Assembly (NCBI RefSeq): GCF_029168945.1
Contig: NC_083606.1
Location: forward strand, 13,418,041-13,482,040
Source: Cannabis sativa
Taxonomy: Eukaryota; Streptophyta; Magnoliopsida; Rosales; Cannabaceae
Reading direction: 5' to 3'
DNA: 64,000 bases
Positions 1 to 11,816 of the stretch are shown here, piece by piece. Both the position numbers and the translations under genes were made by a program. The notes under the pieces are model-generated. The model was not told where the DNA came from. It was given only the letters and a program-made list of their open reading frames with translations, and did no database searches. The first letter of the stretch is position 1. Each line of letters opens with the position of its first letter.

Positions 1-942
1 ACCTTTATGGGGAAAAAAATCAAATTTGTAATTAAATCTTGTCGTACGTACGGTAAGTGTTTTACTTATGATAAAATAAGATGAATAGTACTAGTAGTTA
101 TTAATTACTATATTTGGAATATATTCATCTTTATTTGCTATTGATTTTTTCTTGTTTCATCGTAATTTTTATATGATCACATACTCAGACAGCTGTCTTC
201 AAATTTTTTAATTAGATATCTTTCATGCAACTTTAATAAGTTTGCACTTCAATAGAATTATTTTGCTATATTGTTTTAGTGTTATCTTTCTATTATGAGA
301 TTTTGGTTGTTGGAGTCAAACCAATGAATTCCTCTCTATGATTATATATCTATATTCAAATTAACTTAACAAGCTTATTCTTTAATATTAATTCAGTAAT
401 GTTTAATCAATAATTAATAACTGTACGTAATCATCATATTATAATTTATATTATATTATATATTTAAGTATTTTGTATGAGGCATGCTCCACTTTAAACT
501 TGCTATTATTATATCATGTTTTGTTTGAACATTTTAGTTACAAAATTTGTCTACAAACTACATTATTTTACAAGAGTATTGTTATTGGGTACTAGTGATG
601 TACAATATTTTTTATAAGTGTCATTCTATAAATTGTTAGCGATATTTTTTAAAATTTATTTTCTTAAATTGTATGAGACCCACTATTTAATTACACCAAT
701 AGCAGTATGACACTAAGGAAGGTGCTAGACACCAATAATACTCTTTAACAATTCTCTTGCTTTTAATTATAAATTAGTTAATGTTAATTAATTATAAAGA
801 AAAAAAAAGGGTAATATAACTAAAATGAATATTTATTATTAAATAAACATTAAAAAAAAAACCAAACTAAAATGAAAAATCTTAATTGTACTCAATTTGA
901 GGAGATTCATTTTCATTAAAGTGTGATTAATTAGAGAGGCAA
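1..942. other. AT-rich intergenic sequence downstream of the ARF-like gene
   Basis: I see no open frame of note, no RNA gene and no clear transposon ends here. The stretch is AT-rich with long A and T runs. It must hold the 3' untranslated region and polyadenylation site of the minus-strand ARF-like gene that stops at 943, but no single site stands out. Confidence 0.5.
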
Positions 943-3375
943 TTATCCTGATCTCCTCTTGGATTCTCCAATGGGTGCACCAAATAGATAGACTGTCTGC
1001 TTCTTTACAACGTGATTGGATTCCTCCAATTGCTCGCCTCCACGTTTGCGGTCATAGGTTTGAATGACACGTGTGCTCACCACTTGGACCAACCAAGGAT
1101 TAATTTGCTTCCTTAAATTTACAGCATCAACATCCCACCTCACCTATCATTACATAATCAATTTATCATAGTAAGTAAGTAAAAGAACAATGGGTAATTT
1201 TACATTAGACAGTACGGCTGTCTTTTAGCATTTTTGTAACCAGAGGTGTTATTTATTACTTATACCAATATGATACATTATACATAGTAAGAGTAGTAGT
1301 CCCAGACATTATAGATGTCCTTAGAGTTTTTGTTACAATAGAACATTTTTACAGCTCCCTTTAACATTTACTAATTTTACTTTATTTTTTCTTTTAGTTA
1401 TTTAAGACACTGTTAATAAATATTAAAATAGTTTTAAATACTTAAATGTAGATTTCAGACCCACAAACTTAACACATTAGACAAGTCACTTTTAATTAAT
1501 AATAAAGATGTTAATCAAAATATTTAGTTGTTATATAAGTGTGACTGGAGTGGGTATCATTTAATTCAATATTCAACATGAACTCATCCAATTTAATCTA
1601 ATTACAAGAAGATAGATATCCAATTACAATTAAATTGGATTGAATGTTAAAAGTTGAATTCTAATTAGATTGCATCAGTTATTTAATTAAAAACCAATCC
1701 AATCTAATTACATTTATATATGTTAAAAAATTATTTATATAATAAAAATATAGAAAAGTATAATATATATGTTAATTATATTTTTATTAGATTTTGTGTG
1801 TGTTTTGAATTTGTAATATTTAGTTGTTTTGTATATTTATTTTCATGATGTTTTATTTTATTTTATTACTTAAAAATGTTGTTCTTTTAATTATTTAAAA
1901 CTTTTGCTTACATTACATTTGTAACGATGATAAGTTTATGAAGTTTAAACTTAAATAAAATGTCATATTTATTTAGGTGTGTAATTAAATATCTAATTAG
2001 TAATTGGATTGAATTAAATTAAATTTTGATATCTAATTGAATTAGATTGGAGGATGATTTTCTAATTGGATCCCGTATTTGTGAGTAATAAGTTTAGGTG
2101 TGATTTGTGTCTGCACCTATTAATATTCTAAAATAACACATATGGGTTTGAATCTTTCGATTTTAGTACAGTAAAAACCTATATTTAATTGGTCCAAAAG
2201 TTGCATGATGTATTAAATGTCTAATATTAATTATGGTGCTTAATTCTATATAACAACTCTTAAGTTCCTATCCTAGAACACTTTCCAAAAAGAGAGACAT
2301 CGATCAATTAATAAGCATCATATTATTTAATTGCAAGTATTATAAGATCGATCGAGATGAATATACAAACCTTAAGACGGCGCCATAAAGAACCAGGCCA
2401 GTGATTCGGGTCAACATCTTCAACAGACTCAATAGAACCCTTGTACCAGCCCACTGGTTCCACTCCAGTCGAATTTAAAGTCTCGAAAGCCATCTTGATC
2501 CTTGTCCCAGCCCCAAACTCATTCACCATCTTCCTCTTCGTTGCATTAACCACCGAATCCACAACACAAAACTCTGTTGTGCTACTACTCGGGTAATACC
2601 TAACTTCAAAACCTCTCCCAATGGCAGCAAGTCTTGCAGCTTCTAGAACACTTTCAGCCCTAATTCTTCCTTGCCACCTTGCCCTCCTAACACGCCTTAT
2701 TCCAACATAGACATCTCCATTGTCATCCCTCCCGAACACGATCGTGTCTCCAGAAACCACTTGCTTGGCTGTAACAAATTTACTCCATCCAGTTGTCAAC
2801 AAGTGCCGCAGAGGATTCCCCCTATAAACATGCCTGAATTTCCAAATATTGCCTCTGTAATCCCTCGCCAGAATATCCTGAGACGGAAGATTTTCAATAC
2901 CAGGTTTAGTAATTTTGTAATTTAATGGTGGGAATATTGTCTCCGCTAGTTTTTTCGGTACAGAGAAACCCCCGCCATTGTTCGCGTCCGATTGAGTAAG
3001 GACTTTGGTAAGAAATTGGGATCTCCCAAATAAATTCAAACTCTCGCTCAAAGCGTAGTCTTTATCATCATCAGTAGAATTATTATTGGTCACTATTGGG
3101 TTGAGATGAATCTTGGTGTAAACCTCTTCAGTTCTTGAATCCATCTTTAACTCCACGGACGTGACTCGGCATTGAATCCTCCATGGAATTCTACTCGCCG
3201 TGGCTATGGCGTCATCGGTGTTTTCCATTCCGGCGTGTTCGAAGTGACCTTGAGGGAAGTAAGATACCGTAGAGTTGACCGGAGGAACATGAACTAGTCT
3301 TCCGGCACAGGCATGCCAAAGAGAGGAATCTATGATCATGTCGTTCCCGATTATCTGAACTCTTTCTTCGTTCAT
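943..3375 (-). CDS. Auxin response factor, ARF17-like, short form (2 exons)
   Basis: ARFs are nuclear transcription factors that bind auxin response elements. Exon 1 is 3375-2371 and exon 2 is 1143-943, joined by a GT-AG intron of 1227 bp, giving 401 residues. I chose the ATG at 3375 because the family's N-terminal motif LWHACAG follows at residues 19-25. The B3 domain lies at about 121-229, with SDANNGGGFSVP typical of the ARF10/16/17 clade and a RHLLTTGWSKF segment. The Auxin_resp domain starts near 243 and runs across the intron (SLWRRLK / VRWD). The protein ends soon after PWLVQVV, so the middle region and any PB1 domain are absent; full ARF17-class proteins are usually much longer. The loop normally reading PRRH is PLRH. 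Frames are open and splice sites intact, so it may be expressed, or it may be a truncated duplicate. Confidence 0.85.
1577..2062. repeat. Inverted-repeat (MITE-like) sequence in the ARF intron
   Basis: The left part (about 1577-1650) and the right part (about 1985-2062) are imperfect reverse complements, both built from short motifs around TCCAATTTAATCTAATTA and GATATCCAATTA. This arrangement inside an intron resembles a degraded MITE. The ends and target duplication are not clear, and low-complexity AT sequence may inflate the match. Confidence 0.35.
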
Positions 3376-3450
3376 CTTTGACTTTGCCGAAAGCACATAA
3401 TAATCAAGTGTTAGAGAGTGTTTATGTTCTTTTCCTTTGACCTAGATGTC

Positions 3451-3460
3451 TATTTATACT
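3451..3460 (-). promoter_or_regulatory. TATA box of the ARF-like gene
   Basis: On the minus strand this reads AGTATAAATA, about 75 bp upstream of the ATG at 3375. That would give a leader of roughly 40-50 nt. The position and consensus fit a plant core promoter; no transcript data support it. Confidence 0.5.
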
Positions 3461-5084
3461 TTTTTTTTTGTCTACTTTTAAAACAAATAGATATTTGTAT
3501 GATTTAAATTCAAATGTAGTTTACTAATATTTTTAAAGATTATTCAGTAATTTATACGGTATTATTTAATTTTTATTTTAAAAAAAATGAAAATATCTTT
3601 GTACTCCAAATTATTTTAAGTAATTGTACATGTTCAAAAGAGTATAATTTTATTTAAATTATTGGTAAATATCAGCACAGTAAGTATATGTTTGTACACT
3701 TAATTTGAGGAGAAAAAGTTTGTATGTTTGTGTTTAGTTCTAATTTAAGTAATTCACATTATGTTATAAACATGATTATATTTACACACAAAAATTTATA
3801 TAATTTTATTATTATTAAAATCTCTTGCATTTTTTTTAACGAAAATCTCTTATATTTATACTCGCATATAACAAAAATATCCTTAGAATATACAATTTTT
3901 CGTCATCGTCCTACTCAAACTCTTGCACCCTGGTACAAGTGCTTTATATATATATAGGCAAAGATAGTGTAGTGTATATACAATTAATCTGGGTCGTTGA
4001 AATATTTTTGCATGGGATCGCCAGTGACAGATCTTTTTAGTTATAGAAAAAACCATTCTCAATACTGTTGGAGCAGAAAAATTCAGAAAAACACTACTTG
4101 GGAAAAGGTCGTATATACCCGAAGATAAAAATCACATTCATAAATCATAATTACACTTTACAAATATAAATTAAAAAAACTAAAGTAAATATTTAAAAAT
4201 GGTATAGCTGTAATTTTCCAATTTTTAATATCACAAAAACCGTAATTGTTTTTTATTTTATTTTTCTGTTCTTTCTAAATTTACTTATTAGAACTAATGA
4301 GTTTATTTATTGGAAAAATATTTAAAATAGTAGAAGTCCCTTGATATTTTAAATATCTGTGTAATGATTAAACTCAATAATTTTAATAATTAAGTTTCGA
4401 AAATAAAATTAAAATACACAATTATTTTAATTATTATACAGATATTTTAAAGATTTTTTTTTGATCTAAACATAATTATTAAAATTAATGAATTTAATAA
4501 TTACACACATATTTAAAAATACAAAGGGACTCCTAGTATTTTAAATATTTATTTAAGGGTAGGGTGACTATACTTACATTTTTATTGTAACTATGATGGT
4601 TACATTTTTGTTGACATGTAATGGCAGGTTAGTAACATGTAAATATTTTTTTTAAAAAAATTAAATTAACTATAATTAGCTATTCTTAAAATAATTAATT
4701 TTAATTTGAATATTTAATAAGACTTTTTTCAGCAATTCATATTAATAATTTTATTTTATGTTTAAGTCTCTATTATAATTTTTTTAATAATTAAGCAATT
4801 TAATTATAATATTTACAATAAAATTTTATTATTTTATAAAATTTAAACTTTAATCCCTTCTAAAATATATTTTTGAATAATTAATTACACTAAGTCTGAT
4901 CATAATAGTGTGAAATACTAAAATATAAGAATTCATGATTTATACATCATATCTAAACTCCCATATCATCTGTGTATCTTTAAGTTACATGTTTTAAACA
5001 CAACTTGAAAACAAACCAACTACTTCATTTATGTATATAACATTTAAAAAATATTTAATAAATGGTTTTAGGTTTCATATATAC
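3461..5084. other. AT-rich intergenic sequence upstream of the ARF-like gene
   Basis: This should contain the promoter of the minus-strand ARF-like gene. I see only AT-rich sequence with short runs and no recognisable coding potential. The left end of the CACTA remnant that follows was not found here. Confidence 0.4.
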
Positions 5085-5632
5085 AAAGAAAATCAAAAAG
5101 AAGTTAAAAACTCAAAATAGTGGGGGTTATTATGACTGCCAAGACTCAAATTTAATTTTTCAAGTAGTAAGGATCCAAATCCTATTTTTAGAGATGTTAC
5201 ATTTTATGGGATATTAATAGATATTATAAAACTCGATTATTGTTCAGAATATCATGTTGTGCTATTTAAGTGTGACTGGATTTCAACAAGTGGCATTAAG
5301 AAAGAGGAAGATTGCACAAGAGTAAACTTATCAAAATTGATGCATGAAGATGAACCATTTATATTAGCTTCTCAAGCTGAACAAGTAATGTATGTGGAAG
5401 ACCTCAAACACAAAGAATGACATGTAGCTTTAAAAATAAATCTTAGAGATTATTTTAATGAGCGTACCGTCATAAAACGAGAATGTGAAGTCTTATTTAC
5501 AAAGTGAGGTTTGTGAGGCACCTTCTAATATTGAGAATAAAAATATTAGTTTGGTTAGGAAAGATATGGCAGCTATAATTATTGATACATTAGTGTCATT
5601 AGATGCAAATGATATGGATGAAGAAGCTTATA

Positions 5633-5640
<8 letters not shown>
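5085..5640 (+). pseudogene. CACTA TNP2 transposase remnant (DUF4216 end)
   Basis: With frame changes, this stretch translates to the C-terminal DUF4216 region of plant CACTA transposase proteins: a segment around VTFYGILIDIIKL, then VVLFKCDW, then DEPFILASQAEQVMYVED, and an acidic tail with ANDMDEEA. Stops and at least one frameshift (near 5125) break it. The N-terminal catalytic part is not in the window. It belongs to the CACTA remnant whose right terminus is at 6259. Confidence 0.7.

Positions 5641-5711
<71 letters not shown>
5633..5711. repeat. (ATT)n microsatellite, about 26 units
   Basis: This is an uninterrupted trinucleotide run directly after the acidic tail of the transposase remnant. 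It opens a frame coding poly-leucine, which is an artefact of the repeat. Confidence 0.95.
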
Positions 5712-5712
<1 letters not shown>

Positions 5713-6444
5713 TTTTAATTTATTTTAATATTTTTTATGGAGTTCAATTTTGTTTATTGAGAAAAAATAATTATGATCCAATGTTAATATTTATATTTGT
5801 TTGGTTATTTTTAATTTATAAAATTAATAACTAAGGGTGAAATTTAATTTCTATTATAAATATTGTTACATATTTCTATAATATAAATAATTTGAAAATA
5901 AATTATAAATACCACTAAAATTTTTCACTAGTAACACTTTTGAAATGTCACTAATTAAAATGACATTTTAAATACTAAATTTAATATTTTGTGTCATTTT
6001 TACAAATGTCACTATTAATTTATTCTTGTGATATTTTTAATATGCTACTAAAATTATATATTCGCAAATTAGTGACACTTTTGATAAAATGTTACTAAAA
6101 TATATCAATAGTTACATTTAAAAAAAAGTCACTAATTAAAGTGTCACTTATTCTTTTTTTGATTTAATATAGTTATATTTTTTAACAAATGTCATTAAAA
6201 TATTATTATTGTGACATTTTTTTAAAAAAATATCATTAATTTAGGTTGTTGGTGTAGTGAATGTAATTAATACAACAAAATAATGTCTACACTTGTTTTT
6301 TTTATTATTTTTATTATAGGAACTAACCAATAAACATTGCATCTACATGGAATTTACCCAAAAAAAATTATTTTCCAATTTTTATTATTTAAAAATTAAA
6401 AGCAGTATTAATAAAGGCTAATTAGAATTTTTATCCCCTGAACT

Positions 6445-6665
6445 TTGACATGTACCAAATCATGCTCCTAAAATTTTTCTGGTCGTTATTAAAAATCTCC
6501 TCCCTAAACTATTAAGATTGTTGGATGTAAGTACTTTTGTCCAATTTTAGTAAGGAAAGTCTAACATCGATGAAAGTTCAGATGGCATAATTTGGCACAT
6601 GTCAAAATTTGAGGGGCGTGATTTGGTAGATATTAAAATTTGGGGAGCATGATTTAGTACATAAA
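6445..6665. repeat. MITE-like inverted repeat
   Basis: The segment at about 6448-6478 (CATGTACCAAATCATGCTCC) is nearly the reverse complement of about 6636-6663 (GGGAGCATGATTTAGTACAT). This looks like a small non-autonomous DNA element with a truncated right end, since sequence left of 6448 has no partner to the right. The superfamily is unclear. Confidence 0.5.
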
Positions 6666-7718
6666 CAATCACTAAATTAGTAAAATTGAATGAAATTGAA
6701 CAACAGTCCTTAAATTCACTGTAGCTACAGATATCGTTAATAGGCTTTTACTATAGCGACAGTAAATTTCCGCCATTTGAATAGTTTTTTATGAGTTATC
6801 TAGATGTATACACGATGTATACATATACACCATATTCGACACCTATATATTTATATATTTGTCAGTACAATAATATATAAGGGGTATAAGATGTTATTAA
6901 GTCACAAATTTACCTAGCTAAGAAAGATTCTAAAATGTTATTCCATCTCATAGAGTCTCGGCTCTATTAAAATTTACTTGGTTTTCAAATTTCTCGCTTC
7001 GCACCAGGGGTGAGATATAAATTGATATCACATCAGGTGTTAATTTTTAAAGGAACTAAAAAAGAATGGAAAATTGAAAAAAAAAAAAAAATATATAAAT
7101 GATTACAAAGAAGGATTATGACATTAATATGTAGCTATATAATAATAAACAAAGTACTTCTCATATATGAGTTAAATTGAGAGCAAAATATCACATCATA
7201 CGTAATCAAAAGAATAAAAACAAAAGCAAAAAAATATTATATCAATCACTGTAAAGTGTAAATTAACGTTAAATGGTGTAATATTTGCAGGCCTATCAAT
7301 CCCTCTATTATCTCATTCATTGCTCCAACTCAATTGGATCATCCATAGATTGACGTGCTTATGAAGATAATCTGCATCATATTCCATTTAACTAAAATAA
7401 TCCACAAAACCCAAATATGATGATGAAAATGATAAACATATCCCTTGCAATAGACAGACTTGAAGTCAATCTCAATAACCATCTTCAACTTTGTTTCAGG
7501 CTCCATCATACCCCTTTTGATGGCATTATCAGCCCCTATAGACAGCAGAAGCATCAACAAAAAATTTAGTTGTGGTATTACTAAGGTAGTATATAACATT
7601 AAAGCTTCCATAGTACATGCATTGCTAACTCTTTGTTGGGTCATTTCACTCTTCACTCGCCTGACTCCAACCGAAAGAGGTTGCCATCTGTACCCTTGAA
7701 AAACATAATAGAGTCACC
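6666..7718. other. Gene-poor stretch with an unidentified minus-strand coding-like segment (7339-7690)
   Basis: Most of this stretch is AT-rich with nothing recognisable. On the minus strand, about 7690-7400, the translation is less biased and includes KLKMVIEIDFKSVYCKGYVY and an upstream RWQPLSVGVRRVKSEM, with a possible splice acceptor between the two blocks. I do not recognise the family. It may be a decayed gene fragment or a chance frame. Confidence 0.2.
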
Positions 7719-7967
7719 TGTTAGAAAGTATAAATTTATGAATTAATATGTTTTGCACATGTCTTCAAGTGAGGAAGTGCATAGTCTGAATATGTAGTAG
7801 AGTAATAGTTGTCGTAATCTATAAGAATTGTCCTATTCTAATGGAGTTAGTGTACTAGTGGTTTATAGTGTGAAGTTTGTAGTTAGTGATTCTATTTTCT
7901 AACAATAATTGTTGGTTAATAACTCTATATAAACAGCAAGTGCTTGTACGAATGTGTGTGTAGTTCA
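7719..7967. repeat. Possible LTR fragment
   Basis: The sequence begins TGTTAGAAAGT and contains a TATATAAACAG box, as in many plant LTRs. No matching partner LTR, clean right end or target duplication is visible, so the boundaries are tentative. Confidence 0.25.
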
Positions 7968-9383
7968 GAAAGGAAGGCAAATCCCTCAAGGACTACGTCA
8001 AATGTTTCCTAGAGACAGCCGCTAAGACCAAACGTCTTAGCGAGGATGCAAGGGTAATTGCACTTGCAGTCGAACATAAGGAGATGAGTCCTATGTGGTC
8101 TGATCTTTGTCTTAAGGCCATTTATACCATGAATAACTTCCTCGATAGAGCAGGTGGCTATATCAAGTTAGAAGAAGTCGTCACCCAAGCCAAGGGCTCA
8201 AAGGGTGGCAAGAAGAAGTCATAAGACTCCCAAACCCCTGCTACTGAAGCCAGGGCCGGCCCTGGGCATAGGCGGGCTAGGCCTGTGCCTAGGGCCCACC
8301 TAGTCCAGGGGCCCAAAAAAAAAATTTTGCCCTTTTAAAATTACACAATTTTTTGGCTGATTTTGAAAAATACTATTTTTTTTCTAAATAAGGGCCCAAA
8401 AAATAATTTTTACTCTATAGCCCACTACATTTCAGGGCCGGCCCTGACTGAAGCGCAGGACAATGGGAAGAAAGGAAGAACAAATGGAGGAAAGAGAGCC
8501 AACAACAGTAATAAGCCTGGAAACTCTCTTGGTGGAAAGAAGCTCAAAACCGAGGGCAGGTCCTTGTTAGAGTATGAGCCTCACTTTACCACCTATTCTA
8601 TTCTCTTGGCACCAAGAGAGGAGATCTATACGACCACATAATCAACAGTGTTGTACTGCAAACCCCTTCCCTTCAAAGAGTTAGGGAAGAGGGACATGAA
8701 CAAATTTTGTCACTACCATAACAATTACAGTGATAACACTAATAAATATAAGTAGTTGCGGGACGAGATAGAGTTTCTCATTAGACAAAAACATGTTGCT
8801 ATTCAGTGGTATGTATGATCTAAAGCTCTAGTTGGGGGCAATGGACCTCTCTAGCATGTGCTAGTTGTTGGCAGGCTAGAGATTATGATTGGAGGCCCTC
8901 GCCTAGCTAGAAATTCAAGGAAGGCCTTAAAAACATATGCAAGATCCTTGTGACATGAACCAAGATCTAAAGTACTGGAGGTTGCAGAAATTCCTCCAAA
9001 GTCTCAACGCTACGGGTGGGACCCTATCACATTTGGAGAATTAGACTCCTATATGTCAGCTACCCTCACAATGATCACTTGGTTGTTGAGGTGCAAATAG
9101 CAAATATGATGTTGGCAAGGGTGATGGTCGACAACAGAGCATCCTCGAACATCATATTCTAGCAAGCCTTAATCATAATAGGTTTGACCTTAGAAGACCT
9201 GGAACCATGCGAACAACTTATGTATGGTTTCATCGGAGCAGACATTGCTCCATGTGGCAAAATCAAACTGCCACTCACTGTCGTTACTGCATCGTGGCCA
9301 GGTTCATAGTGGTGGATGTGAAGTCATCGTGCAACGTGATGCTTAGAAGGCCAACCCTATATGACCTTCGAGCCATCTCGTCA
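7968..9383 (+). pseudogene. Ty3/gypsy gag-protease remnant (Tat-like), left part
   Basis: Translation gives a gag core (SLKDYVKCFLETAAKTKRLS, then DLCLKAIYTMNNFLDRAGGY), the region before the protease (CHYHNN, then LRDEIEFLIRQKHV), and a retropepsin-like segment (RVMVDNRASSNII, where the canonical active site would be D-S/T-G). Several stops and frameshifts break it. It has taken two insertions: a hAT-type MITE at 8251-8446 within gag, and the large CACTA element at 9384 within the protease. The frame resumes beyond the CACTA element at 24057-24117. Order and motifs fit the Tat lineage. No LTRs for this copy were found. Confidence 0.75.
8251..8446. mobile_element. hAT-type MITE, 196 bp
   Basis: Both ends carry the same 14-bp terminal repeat CAGGGCCGGCCCTG, which is itself a perfect palindrome. 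The element is flanked by an exact 8-bp target duplication ACTGAAGC (8243-8250 and 8447-8454), diagnostic of hAT insertions. It codes for nothing. Removing it and one duplication restores the gag frame around TEAQDNGKK. Confidence 0.92.
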
Positions 9384-9700
9384 CACTACAAGAAATATAA
9401 GTTTTAGCTACTACAAAGTTGGTAGCAAATAATCTATATTTGGTAGCTAATACTTTTTTTGCTACCAAATTTTTTGGTAGCAAATTGGTAGTTGTATCTC
9501 GGTCGCTGAAAGTTTTTTGCTACCAAATGTTTGGTAGTTGATACTATTTTTTTAGCTTCTAATTTTTTGGTAGCAAATAATATTTATTCTAGTAGCAAAA
9601 TTATTAGCTTTTAATATTCAATATAATTATTTTGCTACCAAAAATTGGTAGCAAAACTAATAAATTATAATGTCCAACTATTTATTACCAGTTTTTGGTA
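9384..9700. repeat. CACTA left subterminal repeat array
   Basis: Many copies of TTGGTAGCAAA and its complement TTTGCTACCAA occur within about 300 bp of the left terminus. In CACTA elements such repeats are known binding sites for the element's accessory protein. Confidence 0.85.
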
Positions 9701-9979
9701 GTAAATTATATAAAATAATTATATAATTAATAATGATATAATTAATAATGGTAATAATTTCTTTTTTCTTTATATAATGAAATATATATTATAGTACAAT
9801 CTTTAAGTACAACAAACTATTTTTTAAAAAAAACAACAAATGGTTAAAATTATTAAATTTGTACATGCATCTATTCATAAATATTGAGTCACATTTTTAA
9901 GTGCACACATGAGCAAATCTAGAAGTATAGCTGCATCTCTTTGGTTGAAGCTCCTGCATTACTGAATGCGCTACAACAG

Positions 9980-10290
9980 ACTCAACATTGCGAGAAATTC
10001 TGCTGGTTCTTCATCTTCTTTAACAATCTTAATCTTTATGCCCTTCGGGAGGCCCATTTGAATAAGCACATCGGAACCAACATGATTCCAGTCAAGCTCT
10101 TCTAGATCATCTGATCCTTTATCCACTACCTAGCTTAAGTTGACATTTGCTGCGGTCATGATCTTCCTACCCAAACATATAAAACCCTCTCCTCATTTTT
10201 GCCTACTCCTGTATTTGGAGACAAAACAGTTAGCTCTGGAATCAGATCATTCACACCAAATGTTGTCATTTTCTCTAAAGTGGGCCAACG
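9980..10290 (-). pseudogene. Unidentified captured gene fragment in CACTA
   Basis: On the minus strand, with one frameshift near 10180 and one stop near 10130, the segment translates to a protein-like stretch: GVNDLIPELTVLSPNTG, then NEERVLYVW, then DDLEELDWNHVGSDVLIQ and KIKIVKEDEEPAEFLAML. The amino-acid composition is that of a real protein, but I do not recognise the family. It lies on the strand opposite to the transposase, as do the hexokinase exons nearby. Confidence 0.45.
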
Positions 10291-11252
10291 ACATATTATA
10301 TAGACACAGTCATGAGTAACATGATATTTTTTTTACTGATTGAAAGATTTACTGATTTTAATATGGGAAGGTTTTAGAAATTTTAATTGTTTTATTTACT
10401 AATTTTTATTGACAATAAATTATTATACTTAAACAAACTGATACGTTATTTTCTAACTAACTAACCTATTTTAAAGCTAGATATATGGATGAATTTGAAT
10501 TTGAATAACAATAAAATTGGCAGATGAAAAAAAAATAAGAATAAAAAAGAGATTATATATCATTAAAATATTTAAGATATTTATATTTAAAAATAATAAA
10601 ACCCTAAATAAAACCTAAATATCTCCCCATATATAGTTCTGTCGATCTATTTTTCCTTCTGTCAATATATTTCTGCCAAAAAAAATAGAACTCATCTGAA
10701 ACCTCAATATCTATATCTATATATTATTATGAAAAGTAAAGATTTTTGGATTGAAGAGCTTTGAAAAACAAGGACTGAAAGACAAAAAGGTATAATGTAT
10801 ATTTATATGTTTAGATTAGATATAGTAATGTATGTATGATATGTGTGGATACTGATTGAAATTTATGATGAATAACATAAATTTCTTTATAATAGGTGTG
10901 TGAGGCCATTTTTGAAGGAAAATTTCCAAATCAAGGCAATTGGAGGACTTGATCACAATAAGGTATGTTGTTTGTTTATTTAAATGTTTTGATAAATGGA
11001 TACTGTTTTTTTTTTTTTTTGATACTGTGTAGACTATATACAGATAATTTTTATCATTGACCTGTATCAGATTAGTATATCAGGATAATTTCTAATAAAA
11101 GAATAATAACTAATGGAGAGTGAAGTATGAGCCGTAATTTAGAAATCATTTAAAACAGAACAATGGTGAATTATCCTCTATCAGTTGGATGGCAATATAA
11201 TGATTCAATGAACCAAGCAAAATATCAGGAAAGTTGAAAATAATGAACGTAC

Positions 11253-11620
11253 CAAAGCTGTAACCCGCATATCAAGTCCAATTCTTTCAAGTGCTTTGGT
11301 CAGCTCACCCACCACATCTTGTCCAACCTAATTACCGTTAACACCACAAAAAAAAGAAGAAAACTTAAATACATATCTTAGTAACATAATATACAGATAC
11401 TTGACACAGATTTGTTTTATCAAGTTTTCTTTGTTCTTTTCTAATGTGAAAATTCTTTTGAAGTCTCCCAGTTTGGCAAAATTATTGAACATAACTAGTC
11501 TAGGAACTATGATTGATGACCGCAACAAGAAAATGTTAATAACAAAAAAAGACAGTAAGAAAAGAGTCAGGGAAAGTTAGCTCACCGTGTCTTCAATGCT
11601 GAAGCCTTTAGTCCACTCTT
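11253..11620 (-). pseudogene. Captured hexokinase fragment (two exons)
   Basis: Two minus-strand blocks match plant hexokinase, the glucose-phosphorylating enzyme. The first exon, 11620-11586, encodes EWTKGFSIEDT and ends at a GT donor. The second, 11327-11253, encodes 25 residues beginning VGQDVVGELTKALERIGLDM and ends with RVTAL before a GT donor. The join (DT/VGQD) is in phase, with a proper AG acceptor at 11328-11329. This is the segment just before the conserved NDTVGTLAGG glucose-binding region, which is absent. Intact introns show that genomic DNA was captured rather than a spliced RNA copy. Confidence 0.75.
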
Positions 11621-11816
11621 CTAGAATAATGAGAAAACATTATATTCAACTTATGCAGACTCTCACTCCCCAACCCATCTCTCTTTCTCTCTCTCATCAT
11701 ATTCATTTTATTTTAAACTGAATCCATCCATGTCCATTGTTAAGCAAAGATTAAACATAAAATACTTGAATCATATATCACACCATAATTATTGTAACCA
11801 CCTAATCAACAGCATA

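Larger units (their letters stand above)
5085..6259 (+). mobile_element. Degraded CACTA (En/Spm) element, right end
   Basis: After the transposase remnant come repeated subterminal motifs (variants of GTGACATTTT and its complement, about 5920-6235), and the sequence ends with GGTGTAGTG at 6251-6259. The reverse complement starts CACTACACC, the classic CACTA terminus. I could not find the left terminus, so the element is truncated or its left end is too decayed. Confidence 0.65.

Noticed and set aside
3940..3975. TATATATATAGG and AGTGTAGTG near 3950-3975 as a promoter or a CACTA left end
   Set aside because: The AGTGTAGTG is in the same orientation as the right end at 6259, so it cannot be the left terminus, and no gene follows the TATA run.
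8363..8641. A 92-codon open frame
   Set aside because: It runs from inside the hAT-type MITE into the gypsy gag, so it is a chance frame created by the insertion.
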